Origin: DASUPK01 sp963744105
GTDB lineage: Bacteria > Actinomycetota > Thermoleophilia > Solirubrobacterales > 70-9
Reading direction: 5' to 3'
Assembly: GCA_963744105.1 (NCBI GenBank)
Contig: CAVUSJ010000005.1
Span: 124,001-188,000 of the forward strand
Length of the DNA: 64,000 bases
Of this stretch, positions 36,026 to 44,282 are shown one piece after another. The position numbers and the translations under genes were made by a program. Positions within the stretch are counted from its first letter, which is position 1. Every line of letters starts with the position of its first letter. The notes beneath the pieces are model-generated. The model ran no database searches. It worked only from the letters and a program-made list of their open reading frames with translations, and was not told where the DNA came from.

Positions 36026-36888
36026 TTGGAGCCTCCGGAGTGCGTGGTCAGGACCTTGACGAAATCCATGTCGCGGAGGTCGGCGAATGGGGCGAGGTGC
36101 ACGCGCTGGTAGGCCTGCTGCTCCTCGACAGTCGCCTGGGTGATGTGGCCGATCGGGATCCCGGGCGGGAAGATCGAGCCGAGGTTGCCCGTCGAGAATC
36201 CGGCCGTGACCACCATCTGGCCCTCGGCGATGTGCGAGCCGCGCTCCAGGAAGTCGAGCTGAAGGTCGTTGGGATTGCCGACGTTCGGCTCGACCACGCC
36301 GGTCGCGCCGCCGGGCTGGACCCGGGCGGTGACGGCGCTGTCCGCGTCGGTGATCAAGGTCACCTGGGCGGTATTCGGGGTGGTCTGCGTGACCTTGCCG
36401 GCGAGGCCCTGCGCGGCGACGACCGGATCGTCGACCCGGATGCCGTCGCTCGATCCGTGGTCCAGCGTCACGGTCGAGTACCAGACCGTCGGGGAGCGGC
36501 CGATCACCCGGGCGGTCACCGGCGTCGTGCCGTCGGGGACGATCCCGCCGCTGGTCAGCTCGTTGAGAGCCGCGAGCTCCTTCCCCTCGGCCGCCTGGGT
36601 CTGCTGGCGGGCGAGCTGGTTGCGCAGGCTCGCCACCTGATCCTCCAGGCGCGCCTTGTCGCCGCGGGCGTCGAAGGTCTCGTGGAACCAGTTGACGAGG
36701 TCGCGCACGGGCTTGAGAGCGCGATCGGTCACGCTCGAGATCGGCGAGAAGATGGTCGAGACGACGTTCTCCGCGCCATGCAGCGGCCCCGCGTTGCCCT
36801 CGCGGTAATAGAGGCTGAGCAGTGTCAGTGAGGCGGCGACGAGCAGCAACAGCACCGCCCGTCGACGGCGCACCTGCTTGCGGTACAT
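36022..36888 (-). CDS. mreC: Rod shape-determining protein MreC
   Basis: The 288-residue protein has an N-terminal anchor (RRRRAVLLLLVAASLTLLSL), a coiled-coil stretch (KARLEDQVASLRNQLARQQ) and two beta-barrel-like domains. It includes the conserved DPVVAAQGLAGKV and GQMVVTAGFSTG elements. MreC is a periplasmic-side scaffold that organises PBP2 and RodA. It opens a compact mreC-mreD-mrdA-rodA run. A 114-base gap with a hairpin separates it from the duplicated rodA upstream. Confidence 0.93.
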   Translation of the reverse strand: MYRKQVRRRRAVLLLLVAASLTLLSLYYREGNAGPLHGAENVVSTIFSPISSVTDRALKPVRDLVNWFHETFDARGDKARLEDQVASLRNQLARQQTQAAEGKELAALNELTSGGIVPDGTTPVTARVIGRSPTVWYSTVTLDHGSSDGIRVDDPVVAAQGLAGKVTQTTPNTAQVTLITDADSAVTARVQPGGATGVVEPNVGNPNDLQLDFLERGSHIAEGQMVVTAGFSTGNLGSIFPPGIPIGHITQATVEEQQAYQRVHLAPFADLRDMDFVKVLTTHSGGSK

Positions 36889-36913
36889 GAATTCCTAGCT
36901 TCCAAGTTCGTTT

Positions 36914-36936
36914 AGGCAGGCCCCGGACGGGTGCCT
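36914..36936 (-). terminator. Possible hairpin between rodA copy A and mreC
   Basis: AGGCA (36914-36918) pairs with TGCCT (36932-36936), and the loop carries CCC opposite GGG. It lies in the 114-base gap between the stop of rodA copy A and the start of mreC. On the minus strand no T tract follows, so it would be a weak terminator or an attenuator between the two halves of the mre locus. Based on pairing only. Confidence 0.25.
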
Positions 36937-37002
36937 GAGCCCCACGCATTTGTAGCGCCTAGCTTCAACGGCACTGAAAGAGTTCCCCCTACCTACATAT
37001 CT

Positions 37003-38169
37003 CTACGTATTTCGTGCGTCGGCGTGGATCGCCTGCAGGACGCCGAGCGCGAGGAACGTGCCCAGGACGGACGAGCCGCCGTAGCTCATCAATGGCAGCG
37101 TGATCCCCGTGACGGGCATCAATCCGAGGTTCATTCCCACGTTGACGATCACCTGGAAGGCGAGCATCGCCACCACCCCGGCCGCGATCATCGTCCCGTA
37201 GAAGCTTCGCGAGATCCGCATCACCCGGATCGCCCGCCAGAAGAGGACCGCGTAGAGGAGGATGACGAAGGCCGCGCCGATGAAGCCGAAGCGCTCGCCG
37301 ATCACGGCGTAGATGAAGTCGGTGTGGCGCTCGGGGAGGAAGAGCAGCTCGGTCTGGGTCGCGTCGTTGCCCCGCCCCACCTCCTCCCCGGAGCCGACCG
37401 CGATGACGGCCTGGTTCACCTGGTAACTCGCGTCGCGCGGATCGTTGCTCGGGTGCAGGAAGGCCGTGAGCCGGTCCTGCTGGTAGCCGTGGAGGAAGTG
37501 GACGCCGGCGGTCGAGCCGGCGGCGTAGACCCCCGCGCCGATCAGCACGACGGCCGCGCCGATCGCGGCGAAGTGCTGCCAGGGGATCCCGGCGACGAAC
37601 AGGATGGCCAGCGCGATCGCCACCAGGACGATTCCGGTGCCCAGGTCGGGCTGGAGGAAGACGAGTCCCGCCGGCGCCAGCCCGAGGGCCAGCATGCCGA
37701 TCGTCTGCCGCAGCCCGAACGGCCGCCTCACCCGCTCGTAGACGAACGCCGCCAGCGAGACGCAGAGCAGGACCTTGGCCAGCTCCGAGGGCTCGAATTG
37801 GAAGAAGGGCAGGTCGATCCAGCGGTTCGAGCCCCGCACCGCCGTCCCGGCCAGGAGCACCAGCGCAATCGAGCCAACCATCGCGGCGTAGATCGTCACC
37901 CGCAGGTCACGGAGGCGCGTGTAGTCGATCCGGCTGACCGCGAGCATCAGGGCGATCCCGAGGACGCCGTAGAGCGCCTGCCGTTCGACGAAGAAGAGCG
38001 GGCGCCCCGCGATCTCGCTTCGGGTGGAGGTCGCCAGCGTGAAGACGCTGAAGGCGATCAGGCCCACGGCGGCGCCCAGCAGCACGCCGTCCATCCGCCG
38101 CAGGTTGAGCCACTCGACCGCCCTGGATCGCCGCGGCGCGATGGTGAGGGAGGGCTTGGCGGCTTCCAT
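37003..38169 (-). CDS. rodA: RodA/FtsW-type SEDS peptidoglycan polymerase, copy A
   Basis: The 388-residue polytopic protein has the SEDS signatures FQFEPSELAKVLLCVSLA, FLQPDLGTGIVLVAIALA and VTGITLPLMSYGGSSV. It polymerises peptidoglycan strands with its adjacent PBP. Its ATG overlaps the stop of pbp2 copy A by one base (TGATG), so the pair is translationally coupled. It is the paralogue of the protein at 32303-33505. The conserved Asp of the QPDLG motif is intact in both copies. Confidence 0.93.
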   Translation of the reverse strand: MEAAKPSLTIAPRRSRAVEWLNLRRMDGVLLGAAVGLIAFSVFTLATSTRSEIAGRPLFFVERQALYGVLGIALMLAVSRIDYTRLRDLRVTIYAAMVGSIALVLLAGTAVRGSNRWIDLPFFQFEPSELAKVLLCVSLAAFVYERVRRPFGLRQTIGMLALGLAPAGLVFLQPDLGTGIVLVAIALAILFVAGIPWQHFAAIGAAVVLIGAGVYAAGSTAGVHFLHGYQQDRLTAFLHPSNDPRDASYQVNQAVIAVGSGEEVGRGNDATQTELLFLPERHTDFIYAVIGERFGFIGAAFVILLYAVLFWRAIRVMRISRSFYGTMIAAGVVAMLAFQVIVNVGMNLGLMPVTGITLPLMSYGGSSVLGTFLALGVLQAIHADARNT

Positions 38170-40058
38170 CAGCCCGGCCCCGCGGCCGTGGCGGCCGCTG
38201 CGTTGACGTTTCCGGCCCGCTGGTTGAAGTAGCGCTCGAGGATGGCCCGCGCGATCGGCGCTGCCGACTCGACGCCGAATCCACCGCGCTCGACCGTCAC
38301 GGTCACGACGACCTGCGGGTCGTTGTAGGGCGCGATGACGCCGTACCAGGACTGGTCCTGCTGCCCGTCGCGCTGCGCGGTGCCGGTCTTGCCGGCGACC
38401 GGGATGGGGAAGCTGCCCATCACCGGATACGAGGTGCCGCCCGCCTCGTCGGCGGCGCGGTGCATGCCCCCGAGGATCACGTTCCGGGTCTCGGAGGAGA
38501 TGTGGAGGTGGCGCTGCGGCGGCGGCTTGATCGCCTTGACCGTCTTGCCGTGGACATCCACGATGCGCCCGCCCACGTGAGGGGTGATGAGCGTGCCGCC
38601 GTTGGCGAGAGTCGCGTAGGCGCGGGCCAGCTGGAGCGGCGTGACCTGGACGTCGCCCTGGCCCACGGCGAGGTTGACGTTGTCGCCCTGGGTCCAGGGG
38701 CGGTCGATGTAGGGATTCGAATGGTGGCGGAAGACGCGATCACGCCAGGCCGGCGTCGGGATCAGGCCGGAGGTCGCGTCGGGGATGTCGATTCCCGGCT
38801 TCCGGCCGAGCCCGTACTTGAACGCCCAGTCCTGGATCTGTCCGCCGTTCCCGCTCGCCTGCGCGTGGAGACCGAGGTTGTAGAAGTAGACGTCCGACGA
38901 CACCTTCAGGGCCGTGCTCATGTCGACCGGCCCGTTTGCGGCGCCGCCCGCGTTGTGGAGCGTGATCCCGCCGATGTCGAGGGAGCCCGTGTCGTCGAAG
39001 ATCGTGCTCGGCGAGATCAGGTGGTCCTCGAGCGCCGCCGTCGCCGTGATCGGCTTGAACGCGGATCCGGTCGGATAGCCACCCTGATCCGCTCGGTCCA
39101 CGAGCGGATCGCCGGGACGGTTCCCGAAGGCGTCGTACTGGGCCTTCGTGTGTGGCTGCGTGTAGAAGGACGGGTCGTAGGTCGGATAGGAGCCCATCGC
39201 GAGGATCGCGCCCGTGTGCACGTTCATCGCGACGAAGGCGCCGGGCAGGCCCTTGTCGCGCAGCGCCGACTCCCCCACGTCCTGCAGGCTCGAGTCGAGG
39301 GTCAGCCGGAGGTTGTCGCCGGCGCGCGCGGGGCTGCTGCCGAGCTGACCCCGTGGCCGGCCGAGCGCATCGACCTGGATCCTCTGGCTGCCCGCCGTCC
39401 CGCGCAGGAACCTGTCGTAGGTGTACTCGACCCCGGCCTGGCCGATGATGTCGCCGGGCTTGAGGCTCCGGTATGCGGGCCGGGTGAGCTGGTGGGGCGT
39501 GACCTGGCCGACGATGCCGAGCACGTGGGCCGCCAGGGACCCGTCCTTGTAGTCGCGGACGTAGGTGCGCTCGACCCGGACGCCGGGAAAGCGATCCTGG
39601 TTCTCGAGCAGGTAGAAGAGCAGGCGGCGGTCGACGCCCTGCCGGAGGACGACCGGGTAGCCCGCGTACTGCGGCGTCTCACGCACCCTGCGCTGGATCT
39701 CGCCCTTGGAGAGCCCCAGCAGGCCGCCGAGGCGGTGGAGCTCCGCGCGGCGCGCGGCCGGATCGCTCGGCAGGTCCGAAGGCCGCATCTCGAGGCTCAT
39801 CACCGTGCGGTTGTCGACCAGGACCCTGCCGTTGCGGTCGAGGATCTCGCCGCGAGGGGGGTGAACGCGGACATCGAGGACGCCGTGGTCCTGGGCCAGG
39901 GCCCGGTAGTGCTGGCCATCGAGCACCTGCAGCGACCAGAGCCGGAGCACGACGGTGGCGACGGCCGCGACCACGAGCGCGGTGAGGACGGCTATCCGGA
40001 TGTTGAGGCGGCCACTCAGGCGGGGAGGGATGTCCTCGGGGCGCTGCAGGAGATACAT
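38169..40058 (-). CDS. mrdA: Class B penicillin-binding protein 2, copy A
   Basis: The 629-residue transpeptidase has the same length as copy B (33545-35434) and the same order of parts. There is one N-terminal anchor (AVLTALVVAAVATVVLRLW), a pedestal domain, and a transpeptidase domain with PTGSAFKPITA, SSDVYFYNLG and AGKTGTAQR. The active-site Ser and Lys, the SxN-type triad and KTG are all present, so it should be catalytically competent. It lies 27 bases downstream of mreB. The order mreB-pbp2-rodA-mreC-mreD-pbp2-rodA is unusual. Confidence 0.93.
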   Translation of the reverse strand: MYLLQRPEDIPPRLSGRLNIRIAVLTALVVAAVATVVLRLWSLQVLDGQHYRALAQDHGVLDVRVHPPRGEILDRNGRVLVDNRTVMSLEMRPSDLPSDPAARRAELHRLGGLLGLSKGEIQRRVRETPQYAGYPVVLRQGVDRRLLFYLLENQDRFPGVRVERTYVRDYKDGSLAAHVLGIVGQVTPHQLTRPAYRSLKPGDIIGQAGVEYTYDRFLRGTAGSQRIQVDALGRPRGQLGSSPARAGDNLRLTLDSSLQDVGESALRDKGLPGAFVAMNVHTGAILAMGSYPTYDPSFYTQPHTKAQYDAFGNRPGDPLVDRADQGGYPTGSAFKPITATAALEDHLISPSTIFDDTGSLDIGGITLHNAGGAANGPVDMSTALKVSSDVYFYNLGLHAQASGNGGQIQDWAFKYGLGRKPGIDIPDATSGLIPTPAWRDRVFRHHSNPYIDRPWTQGDNVNLAVGQGDVQVTPLQLARAYATLANGGTLITPHVGGRIVDVHGKTVKAIKPPPQRHLHISSETRNVILGGMHRAADEAGGTSYPVMGSFPIPVAGKTGTAQRDGQQDQSWYGVIAPYNDPQVVVTVTVERGGFGVESAAPIARAILERYFNQRAGNVNAAAATAAGPG

Positions 40059-40085
40059 GGCCGCGTTTCCCCTTCCGCCCGGTCC

Positions 40086-41126
40086 CTAGAACCGCCTCCG
40101 AACCCTCGAGTTCTTCAGCGCTCGCTTGATCGCCTCGAACTCCTCGAGGGCCTGTCCGGACCCGGTCGCAACGCAAGTCAGCGGAGACTCGGCGAGCCTG
40201 ACCGGCACCTGGCACTCCTCGCTCATGCGCTCGGCGAACCCGTGGAGCAGCGCGCCGCCGCCCGCCAGTGTCATTCCCCGCTCCATCAGATCCCCCGCCA
40301 GCTCCGGCGGCGTGCGGTCCAGCGTGTCGCGCACGGCGGCGATGATCTGGTTGATCGGATCGTCGAGCGCCTTGCGGACCTCCTCGGAGTTGAGCTTCAC
40401 CGCCTTCGGAAGCCCGGAGCCCAGGTCGCGGCCGCGGATCTCAATCTCCACCTCGTGGCTGAACGGGGCGGCCGAGCCAGCCTCATGCTTGATGTCCTCG
40501 GCTGTCTGGTGGCCGATCAGGAGCTGGTGGTCGCGCTTGCAGAAGTTGACGATCGCGTCGTCCATCTCGTCGCCGCCGACGCGAATCGACTGGGAGACCA
40601 CGATGTCGCCGAGCGAGATCACCGCGACCTCGGTCGTGCCGCCGCCGATGTCGACGATCATGCTGCCCGTCGGCTCGCTGACCGGCAGGCCGGAGCCGAT
40701 CGCGGCGGCCATGGGCTCCTCGATCAGGTAGGCCTCGCGCGCGCCGGCGCCGAGACAGGCCTCCTCGACGGCCCGCTTCTCGACTCCGGTCACTCCCGAG
40801 GGAACGCAGACCACCACGCGCGGATGGGTGAAGCGGCTGGGGTTGGAGCGCTTGATGAAGTAGCGCAGCATCGACTCAGTGACCTCGAAGTCGGCGATCA
40901 CGCCGTCCTTGAGGGGGCGCATCGCGTTGATCGTCGAGGGCGTGCGGCCGAGCATCTGCTTGGCCTCTGCGCCGACGGCGTGGACCTCACCGGTGCCGGT
41001 GTCGACGGCGACGACCGAGGGCTCAGACAGGACGATCCCCCGCCCGCGGACGTAGACCAGGGTGTTGGCGGTCCCGAGGTCGACTGCCATGTCCCGCGCA
41101 GGTGTGATCGAAGAGAGAAAGGTCAT
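40086..41126 (-). CDS. mreB: Rod shape-determining actin homologue MreB
   Basis: The 346-residue protein shows the actin-like phosphate loops (DMAVDLGTANTLVYVRG and MIVDIGGGTTEVAVISLG) and the adenosine motif (LAGGGALLHGFAERM). It polymerises under the membrane and guides the elongation machinery. It leads a minus-strand cell-shape run of seven genes, and the preceding gene in transcription order is maf. The N-terminal MTFLSSITPARD is short, as is usual outside Proteobacteria. Many Thermoleophilia grow as rods, consistent with this set. Confidence 0.96.
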   Translation of the reverse strand: MTFLSSITPARDMAVDLGTANTLVYVRGRGIVLSEPSVVAVDTGTGEVHAVGAEAKQMLGRTPSTINAMRPLKDGVIADFEVTESMLRYFIKRSNPSRFTHPRVVVCVPSGVTGVEKRAVEEACLGAGAREAYLIEEPMAAAIGSGLPVSEPTGSMIVDIGGGTTEVAVISLGDIVVSQSIRVGGDEMDDAIVNFCKRDHQLLIGHQTAEDIKHEAGSAAPFSHEVEIEIRGRDLGSGLPKAVKLNSEEVRKALDDPINQIIAAVRDTLDRTPPELAGDLMERGMTLAGGGALLHGFAERMSEECQVPVRLAESPLTCVATGSGQALEEFEAIKRALKNSRVRRRF

Positions 41127-41205
41127 CCGTGAGCCGAAATATGAGCAACCGCTCGCAGCCTAGCGGCTCGCGCTAAATGCCCAAAATGGACGGAAATCCA
41201 GGCCG

Positions 41206-41793
41206 CTACGGAGTGGAGAGCTCGGGGGCGAGCCGGAGAAGCAGCCGGATCGGCAGACCGATGACGTTGGAGACGTCGCCTTCCACCCCGTCGACCAGCG
41301 CGGAGCCCAGCCCCTGCACCGCATACCCGCCTGCCCGCCCGCGCCACTCTTCGCTCGCGAGATAGCGGTCGATCAGCTCGGGGCCAAGCTCGCCGAAGGT
41401 GACCCGGCTCGACTCGACGCCGGTTCGGACCGTCGGCTGGCCGTTGATTCGGTCCGGGCCGATCAGCGCCAGCGCACCGAGGACCTCATGGGAGCGACCC
41501 GAGAGCGTCTCGAGGCACCAGCGCGCCTCGCCCTCGAACCCGGGCTGGCCGACGACGCGGCCGTCCACGACCACCTCGGTGTCCCCGGCGATCACCAGCG
41601 TCCCCGCGCGGCGCCGAGCGGCGACCGCCTGCCCCTTCGCCAGCGCGTTCGCCAGCACAACCTCGCGGGGCTCCCCCTCGCTCGTCTCCTCGACGTCCGG
41701 GGCGATCGCGGTGAACTTCACGCCGAGTGACTTGAGCAGCGCCCTGCGCTGAGGGGAGCGCGAGGCCAGGATGATCCGTTTGGGCGCCGCCAC
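41206..41793 (-). CDS. maf: Maf family nucleoside triphosphate pyrophosphatase
   Basis: The 195-residue product starts MAAPKRIILASRSPQRRALLKSL, whose S-x-S-P-x-R-x-x-L motif is the Maf signature. The catalytic Asp lies in LVIAGDTEVVV, and the later TFGELGPELIDRYLASEEW is typical. The family hydrolyses non-canonical or canonical dTTP/UTP-type nucleotides and is linked with division arrest in Bacillus. It stands upstream of mreB on the same strand with 79 bases between. Confidence 0.93.
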   Translation of the reverse strand: MAAPKRIILASRSPQRRALLKSLGVKFTAIAPDVEETSEGEPREVVLANALAKGQAVAARRRAGTLVIAGDTEVVVDGRVVGQPGFEGEARWCLETLSGRSHEVLGALALIGPDRINGQPTVRTGVESSRVTFGELGPELIDRYLASEEWRGRAGGYAVQGLGSALVDGVEGDVSNVIGLPIRLLLRLAPELSTP

Positions 41794-41819
41794 GCCCGGA
41801 GACTACGACGCGCGGCGGG

Positions 41820-42230
41820 TCAGCCTTCCGGGAACCAAATCTTGACCTCGCGCTCGGCGGACTCGGGCGAGTCCGAGCCGTGGACGAGATTGAAGGTGAC
41901 CTCGGTGCCGAACTGGCCCCGGATCGAGCCGGCGTCCGCCTCGACCGGGTCGGTCGCGCCGATCACCTGGCGCGCGGCCTTCACGGCGTTCGGGCCCTCG
42001 AGCACCATCGCGACCAGCTCGCTGCGGGTGATGAACTCGACGAGCTCGCCGAAGAACGGCTTGTCGGTGTGCTCCTCGTAATGCACGTTGGCGATCTCCT
42101 CGTCGGCCTGCATCAGCTTGAGCGCGACGAGGCGAAGCCCCTTGCGCTCGAAGCGAGCGATGACCTCGCCGGTCAGGCCACGCTCGAAGGCGTCGGGCTT
42201 GACGAGAATCAGTGTTCTCTCGGTCGCCAT
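41820..42230 (-). CDS. ndk: Nucleoside diphosphate kinase
   Basis: The 136-residue enzyme swaps the terminal phosphate between nucleoside di- and triphosphates. The phospho-accepting His117 is in FNLVHGSDSPESAERE. The N-terminal ERTLILVKPDAFERGLTGEV is the universal signature. The size is normal. It lies 26 bases before maf, both on the minus strand, a grouping of two nucleotide-pool enzymes. Confidence 0.97.
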   Translation of the reverse strand: MATERTLILVKPDAFERGLTGEVIARFERKGLRLVALKLMQADEEIANVHYEEHTDKPFFGELVEFITRSELVAMVLEGPNAVKAARQVIGATDPVEADAGSIRGQFGTEVTFNLVHGSDSPESAEREVKIWFPEG

Positions 42231-42267
42231 CGGCGCGGGAACCTACAGGGAAACCGCTTGGCGCGGT

Positions 42268-42879
42268 CTAGCGGTTCGAGCCGCTCGGCCGCTGTGGCGG
42301 CCTCGCCCCGACCGCCGGACGGTCCTGACGTCTGGTCGGGCCGTCGGAGCCTCGCGGCCCGCTGGAGGTGCGCTGGCCGGCGGCACGCTGGGCGCGCGCC
42401 CGGTCGGTGCGACGGGTCTCGCGCTCAGGCCGCTGCTGCTTTCGGATCTGGGTCTCGCAGTAGGGGCAGATCCCCCAGCGCGGATCGAGCGGCTTGTGGC
42501 ACTTGCGACACGGATTGCGCAGGCGCCGCTCGCAGTTCGGGCAGCGCAGATAGGAGCGCTCGATCGGGTACTCACAGTGCGGGCACGAGTTCTCGATCCG
42601 CTGTCGCAGCTCGAGCTCGGCAGCTCGCAGCTCCAACTCCCTCTCCTCCCGGTCCTCGAGGAACTCCGGCGGGCGCAGGATCGTGTAGACGACCGTGCCC
42701 AGGTACGGGAAGACCGACGCGGCGGTCGCGCACGCGATCAGCACGGGGTCCTCGATCCGCCGCCGGGCGTCGAGGTAGGTCCACCAGATCAGCGCCAGAT
42801 AGACGACGATCAGGAAGAGGATCAGGAGCTCGACCACCAGGCCGAAGCCCCCGTTGAGTCCGAAGATCGCTAGGAGCAT
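42268..42879 (-). CDS. Membrane protein with double zinc ribbon
   Basis: The 203-residue product begins with two hydrophobic segments (LVVELLILFLIVVYLALIWW; VLIACATAASVFPYLGTVVY). A charged helix follows. The double zinc ribbon has four Cys pairs (CPHC, CPNC, CRKC, CPYC) around residues 98-142. A disordered Arg/Pro/Ser-rich tail closes it. Zinc ribbons of this style often bind nucleic acid or protein, but no function is assigned. A -35-like TTGCAC lies upstream in the 88-base gap, though spacing to a TACACT box is long. Confidence 0.78.
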   Translation of the reverse strand: MLLAIFGLNGGFGLVVELLILFLIVVYLALIWWTYLDARRRIEDPVLIACATAASVFPYLGTVVYTILRPPEFLEDREERELELRAAELELRQRIENSCPHCEYPIERSYLRCPNCERRLRNPCRKCHKPLDPRWGICPYCETQIRKQQRPERETRRTDRARAQRAAGQRTSSGPRGSDGPTRRQDRPAVGARPPQRPSGSNR

Positions 42880-42967
42880 GGGGAAATAAGAGCCGCGAGT
42901 GTACGTACTTCCGTATGAGGGCGTGCAACCCTGCCTGGCATTGGGAGTCTGAGGCTTTTTCGTGCGG

Positions 42968-43087
42968 TTAGAGGAAGAGCAGCCCGAACACGTAGCCGAA
43001 GGCGAAGAAGACCAGAATCACCACCGCGACGACGATGGCCACCAGTCCCATCATCGTCAGGAGCTCTGAGCGGGCCTCTCTGTCCAT
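42968..43087 (-). CDS. Very small single-helix membrane protein
   Basis: The 39-residue frame starts at ATG 43087 (MDREARSELLTMMG) and has one hydrophobic helix (LVAIVVAVVILVFFAFGYVF) with a charged N-terminus. The start overlaps the last 31 bases of folC, in another frame. It is too short for most gene finders but has clear single-pass character. The longer frame to 43246 lies inside folC and looks like shadow. Role unknown. Confidence 0.5.
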   Translation of the reverse strand: MDREARSELLTMMGLVAIVVAVVILVFFAFGYVFGLLFL

Positions 43088-44280
43088 ATGCAGCTCAGAA
43101 GGTAATGACTGCCGGCCGCGAGCGCGACCCCATTCCTCTCCCTCGCAAGGTCTCGTGCCCGCTCCCACGCCCGGAGCGGATCCGGAACCGCCTCGGCGCC
43201 CACTCCGCTCTTCTCGCACAGCGCGGCCAGCTCGAGCGCGGGCCATGCCCGGCCGCCGGGCCTCCCCGAGCCCTCGATCGCGTCCGGAGGGATCTCGGTG
43301 CAGACGAACCGCGAGACGGCCGGTGCCAGCGCACTGACGATGCCGGTCGCGTCCTTTCCCTCCAGCACGGCCAGGCAGCAGACGACCTCTCTCGGACCCG
43401 CCAATTCCGGCACCACCTCGGCCAGAGCCCGCGCCCCGTCCGGGTTGTGTGCCGCGTCGAAGATCTCAGGCGGATCGCCCGGAACCATCTCGGCGCGCCC
43501 CGGAATCGAGAGCGACTGGCTGACCGCAAGCACGGCCGCCTGGTCAAGCGCTCCGAGTACCTCCTGGGCGGCGTCCAGGGCGAGATCCCAGTTGTGGGCC
43601 TGATAGCTGCCCGGCGCGGCCGGAAGCGAGATGACCTCGGCATGTCGATCCCCCGCCACCTGCGTGATCACGGGCTCGACGGCGGGCGGAACGCCCCCAT
43701 GCAGCAGCTTCGTGTGATCCCGCAGCACCGCCACCTTCTCGGCAGCGATCTCCTCGACCGTCTCCCCCAGCCATTCGGTGTGGTCCAGCCCGACCGAGGT
43801 CAGAACGGTGAGCTGCGACGGGATCACATTGGTCGCATCGAGCCTGCCGCCCAGCCCCGCCTCGATCACCCCGTACTTCACGCGGGCCGTGGCGAAGGCG
43901 ACGAATGCTGCCGCCGTCAGCAGCTCGTACTGCGTCACCGGCCCCTCGTCCCCGGCCGCCCGGTCGGCCACCTGGGCCGACTCCTCCGCCCGCTCGAGCG
44001 CCTCGACGAATGCCTCCTCCGAGATCGGCTCACCGCGGATCATCACCCGCTCGCGCCAGGAGTGGATGTGGGGCGAGAGGTACGCGCCGGTCGACACACC
44101 GTGCGCCTCGAGCAGCGCGGCGGTCATCCGCGTGACCGACGTCTTCCCGTTCGTCCCGACCACGTGGATCGAGGCGAACCGGTTCTGCGGCATCCCCAGC
44201 AGCGTGCACAGCCGCCGCATCCGCTCCAGCCCCAGCTTCCATCCCAGGACCTCCCGGCGGCGCAGGATCTCGTCGGAGCG
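43057..44280 (-). CDS. folC: Folylpolyglutamate/dihydrofolate synthase, start unclear
   Basis: The product is a Mur-ligase-like enzyme that adds glutamate to folates. The ATP-binding loop IHVVGTNGKTSVTRM, the LGGRLDATNV region and the FDAAHNPDGARAL motif are present. The only ATG in this frame is at 44220. The sequence just upstream (ILRRREVLGWKLGLERM) continues the conserved FolC N-terminus (…KLGLERM…), yet has no ATG, GTG or TTG back to an in-frame stop inside valS. CTG codons at 44247 and 44265 are possible. The end given here is a region boundary, not a proven start. It follows valS directly. Confidence 0.85.
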   Translation of the reverse strand, partial: RSDEILRRREVLGWKLGLERMRRLCTLLGMPQNRFASIHVVGTNGKTSVTRMTAALLEAHGVSTGAYLSPHIHSWRERVMIRGEPISEEAFVEALERAEESAQVADRAAGDEGPVTQYELLTAAAFVAFATARVKYGVIEAGLGGRLDATNVIPSQLTVLTSVGLDHTEWLGETVEEIAAEKVAVLRDHTKLLHGGVPPAVEPVITQVAGDRHAEVISLPAAPGSYQAHNWDLALDAAQEVLGALDQAAVLAVSQSLSIPGRAEMVPGDPPEIFDAAHNPDGARALAEVVPELAGPREVVCCLAVLEGKDATGIVSALAPAVSRFVCTEIPPDAIEGSGRPGGRAWPALELAALCEKSGVGAEAVPDPLRAWERARDLARERNGVALAAGSHYLLSCIWTERPAQSS

Positions 44281-44282
44281 CG

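Noticed and set aside
35441..36949. 502-codon frame including mreD
   Set aside because: Only the part after the GTG at 36025 has MreD character. The upstream 300 residues are the mreC region read in the wrong frame.
38460..41132. 890-codon plus-strand frame opposite pbp2 copy A and mreB
   Set aside because: Both antisense genes are complete and well conserved in their motifs. The plus-strand frame is low-complexity shadow.
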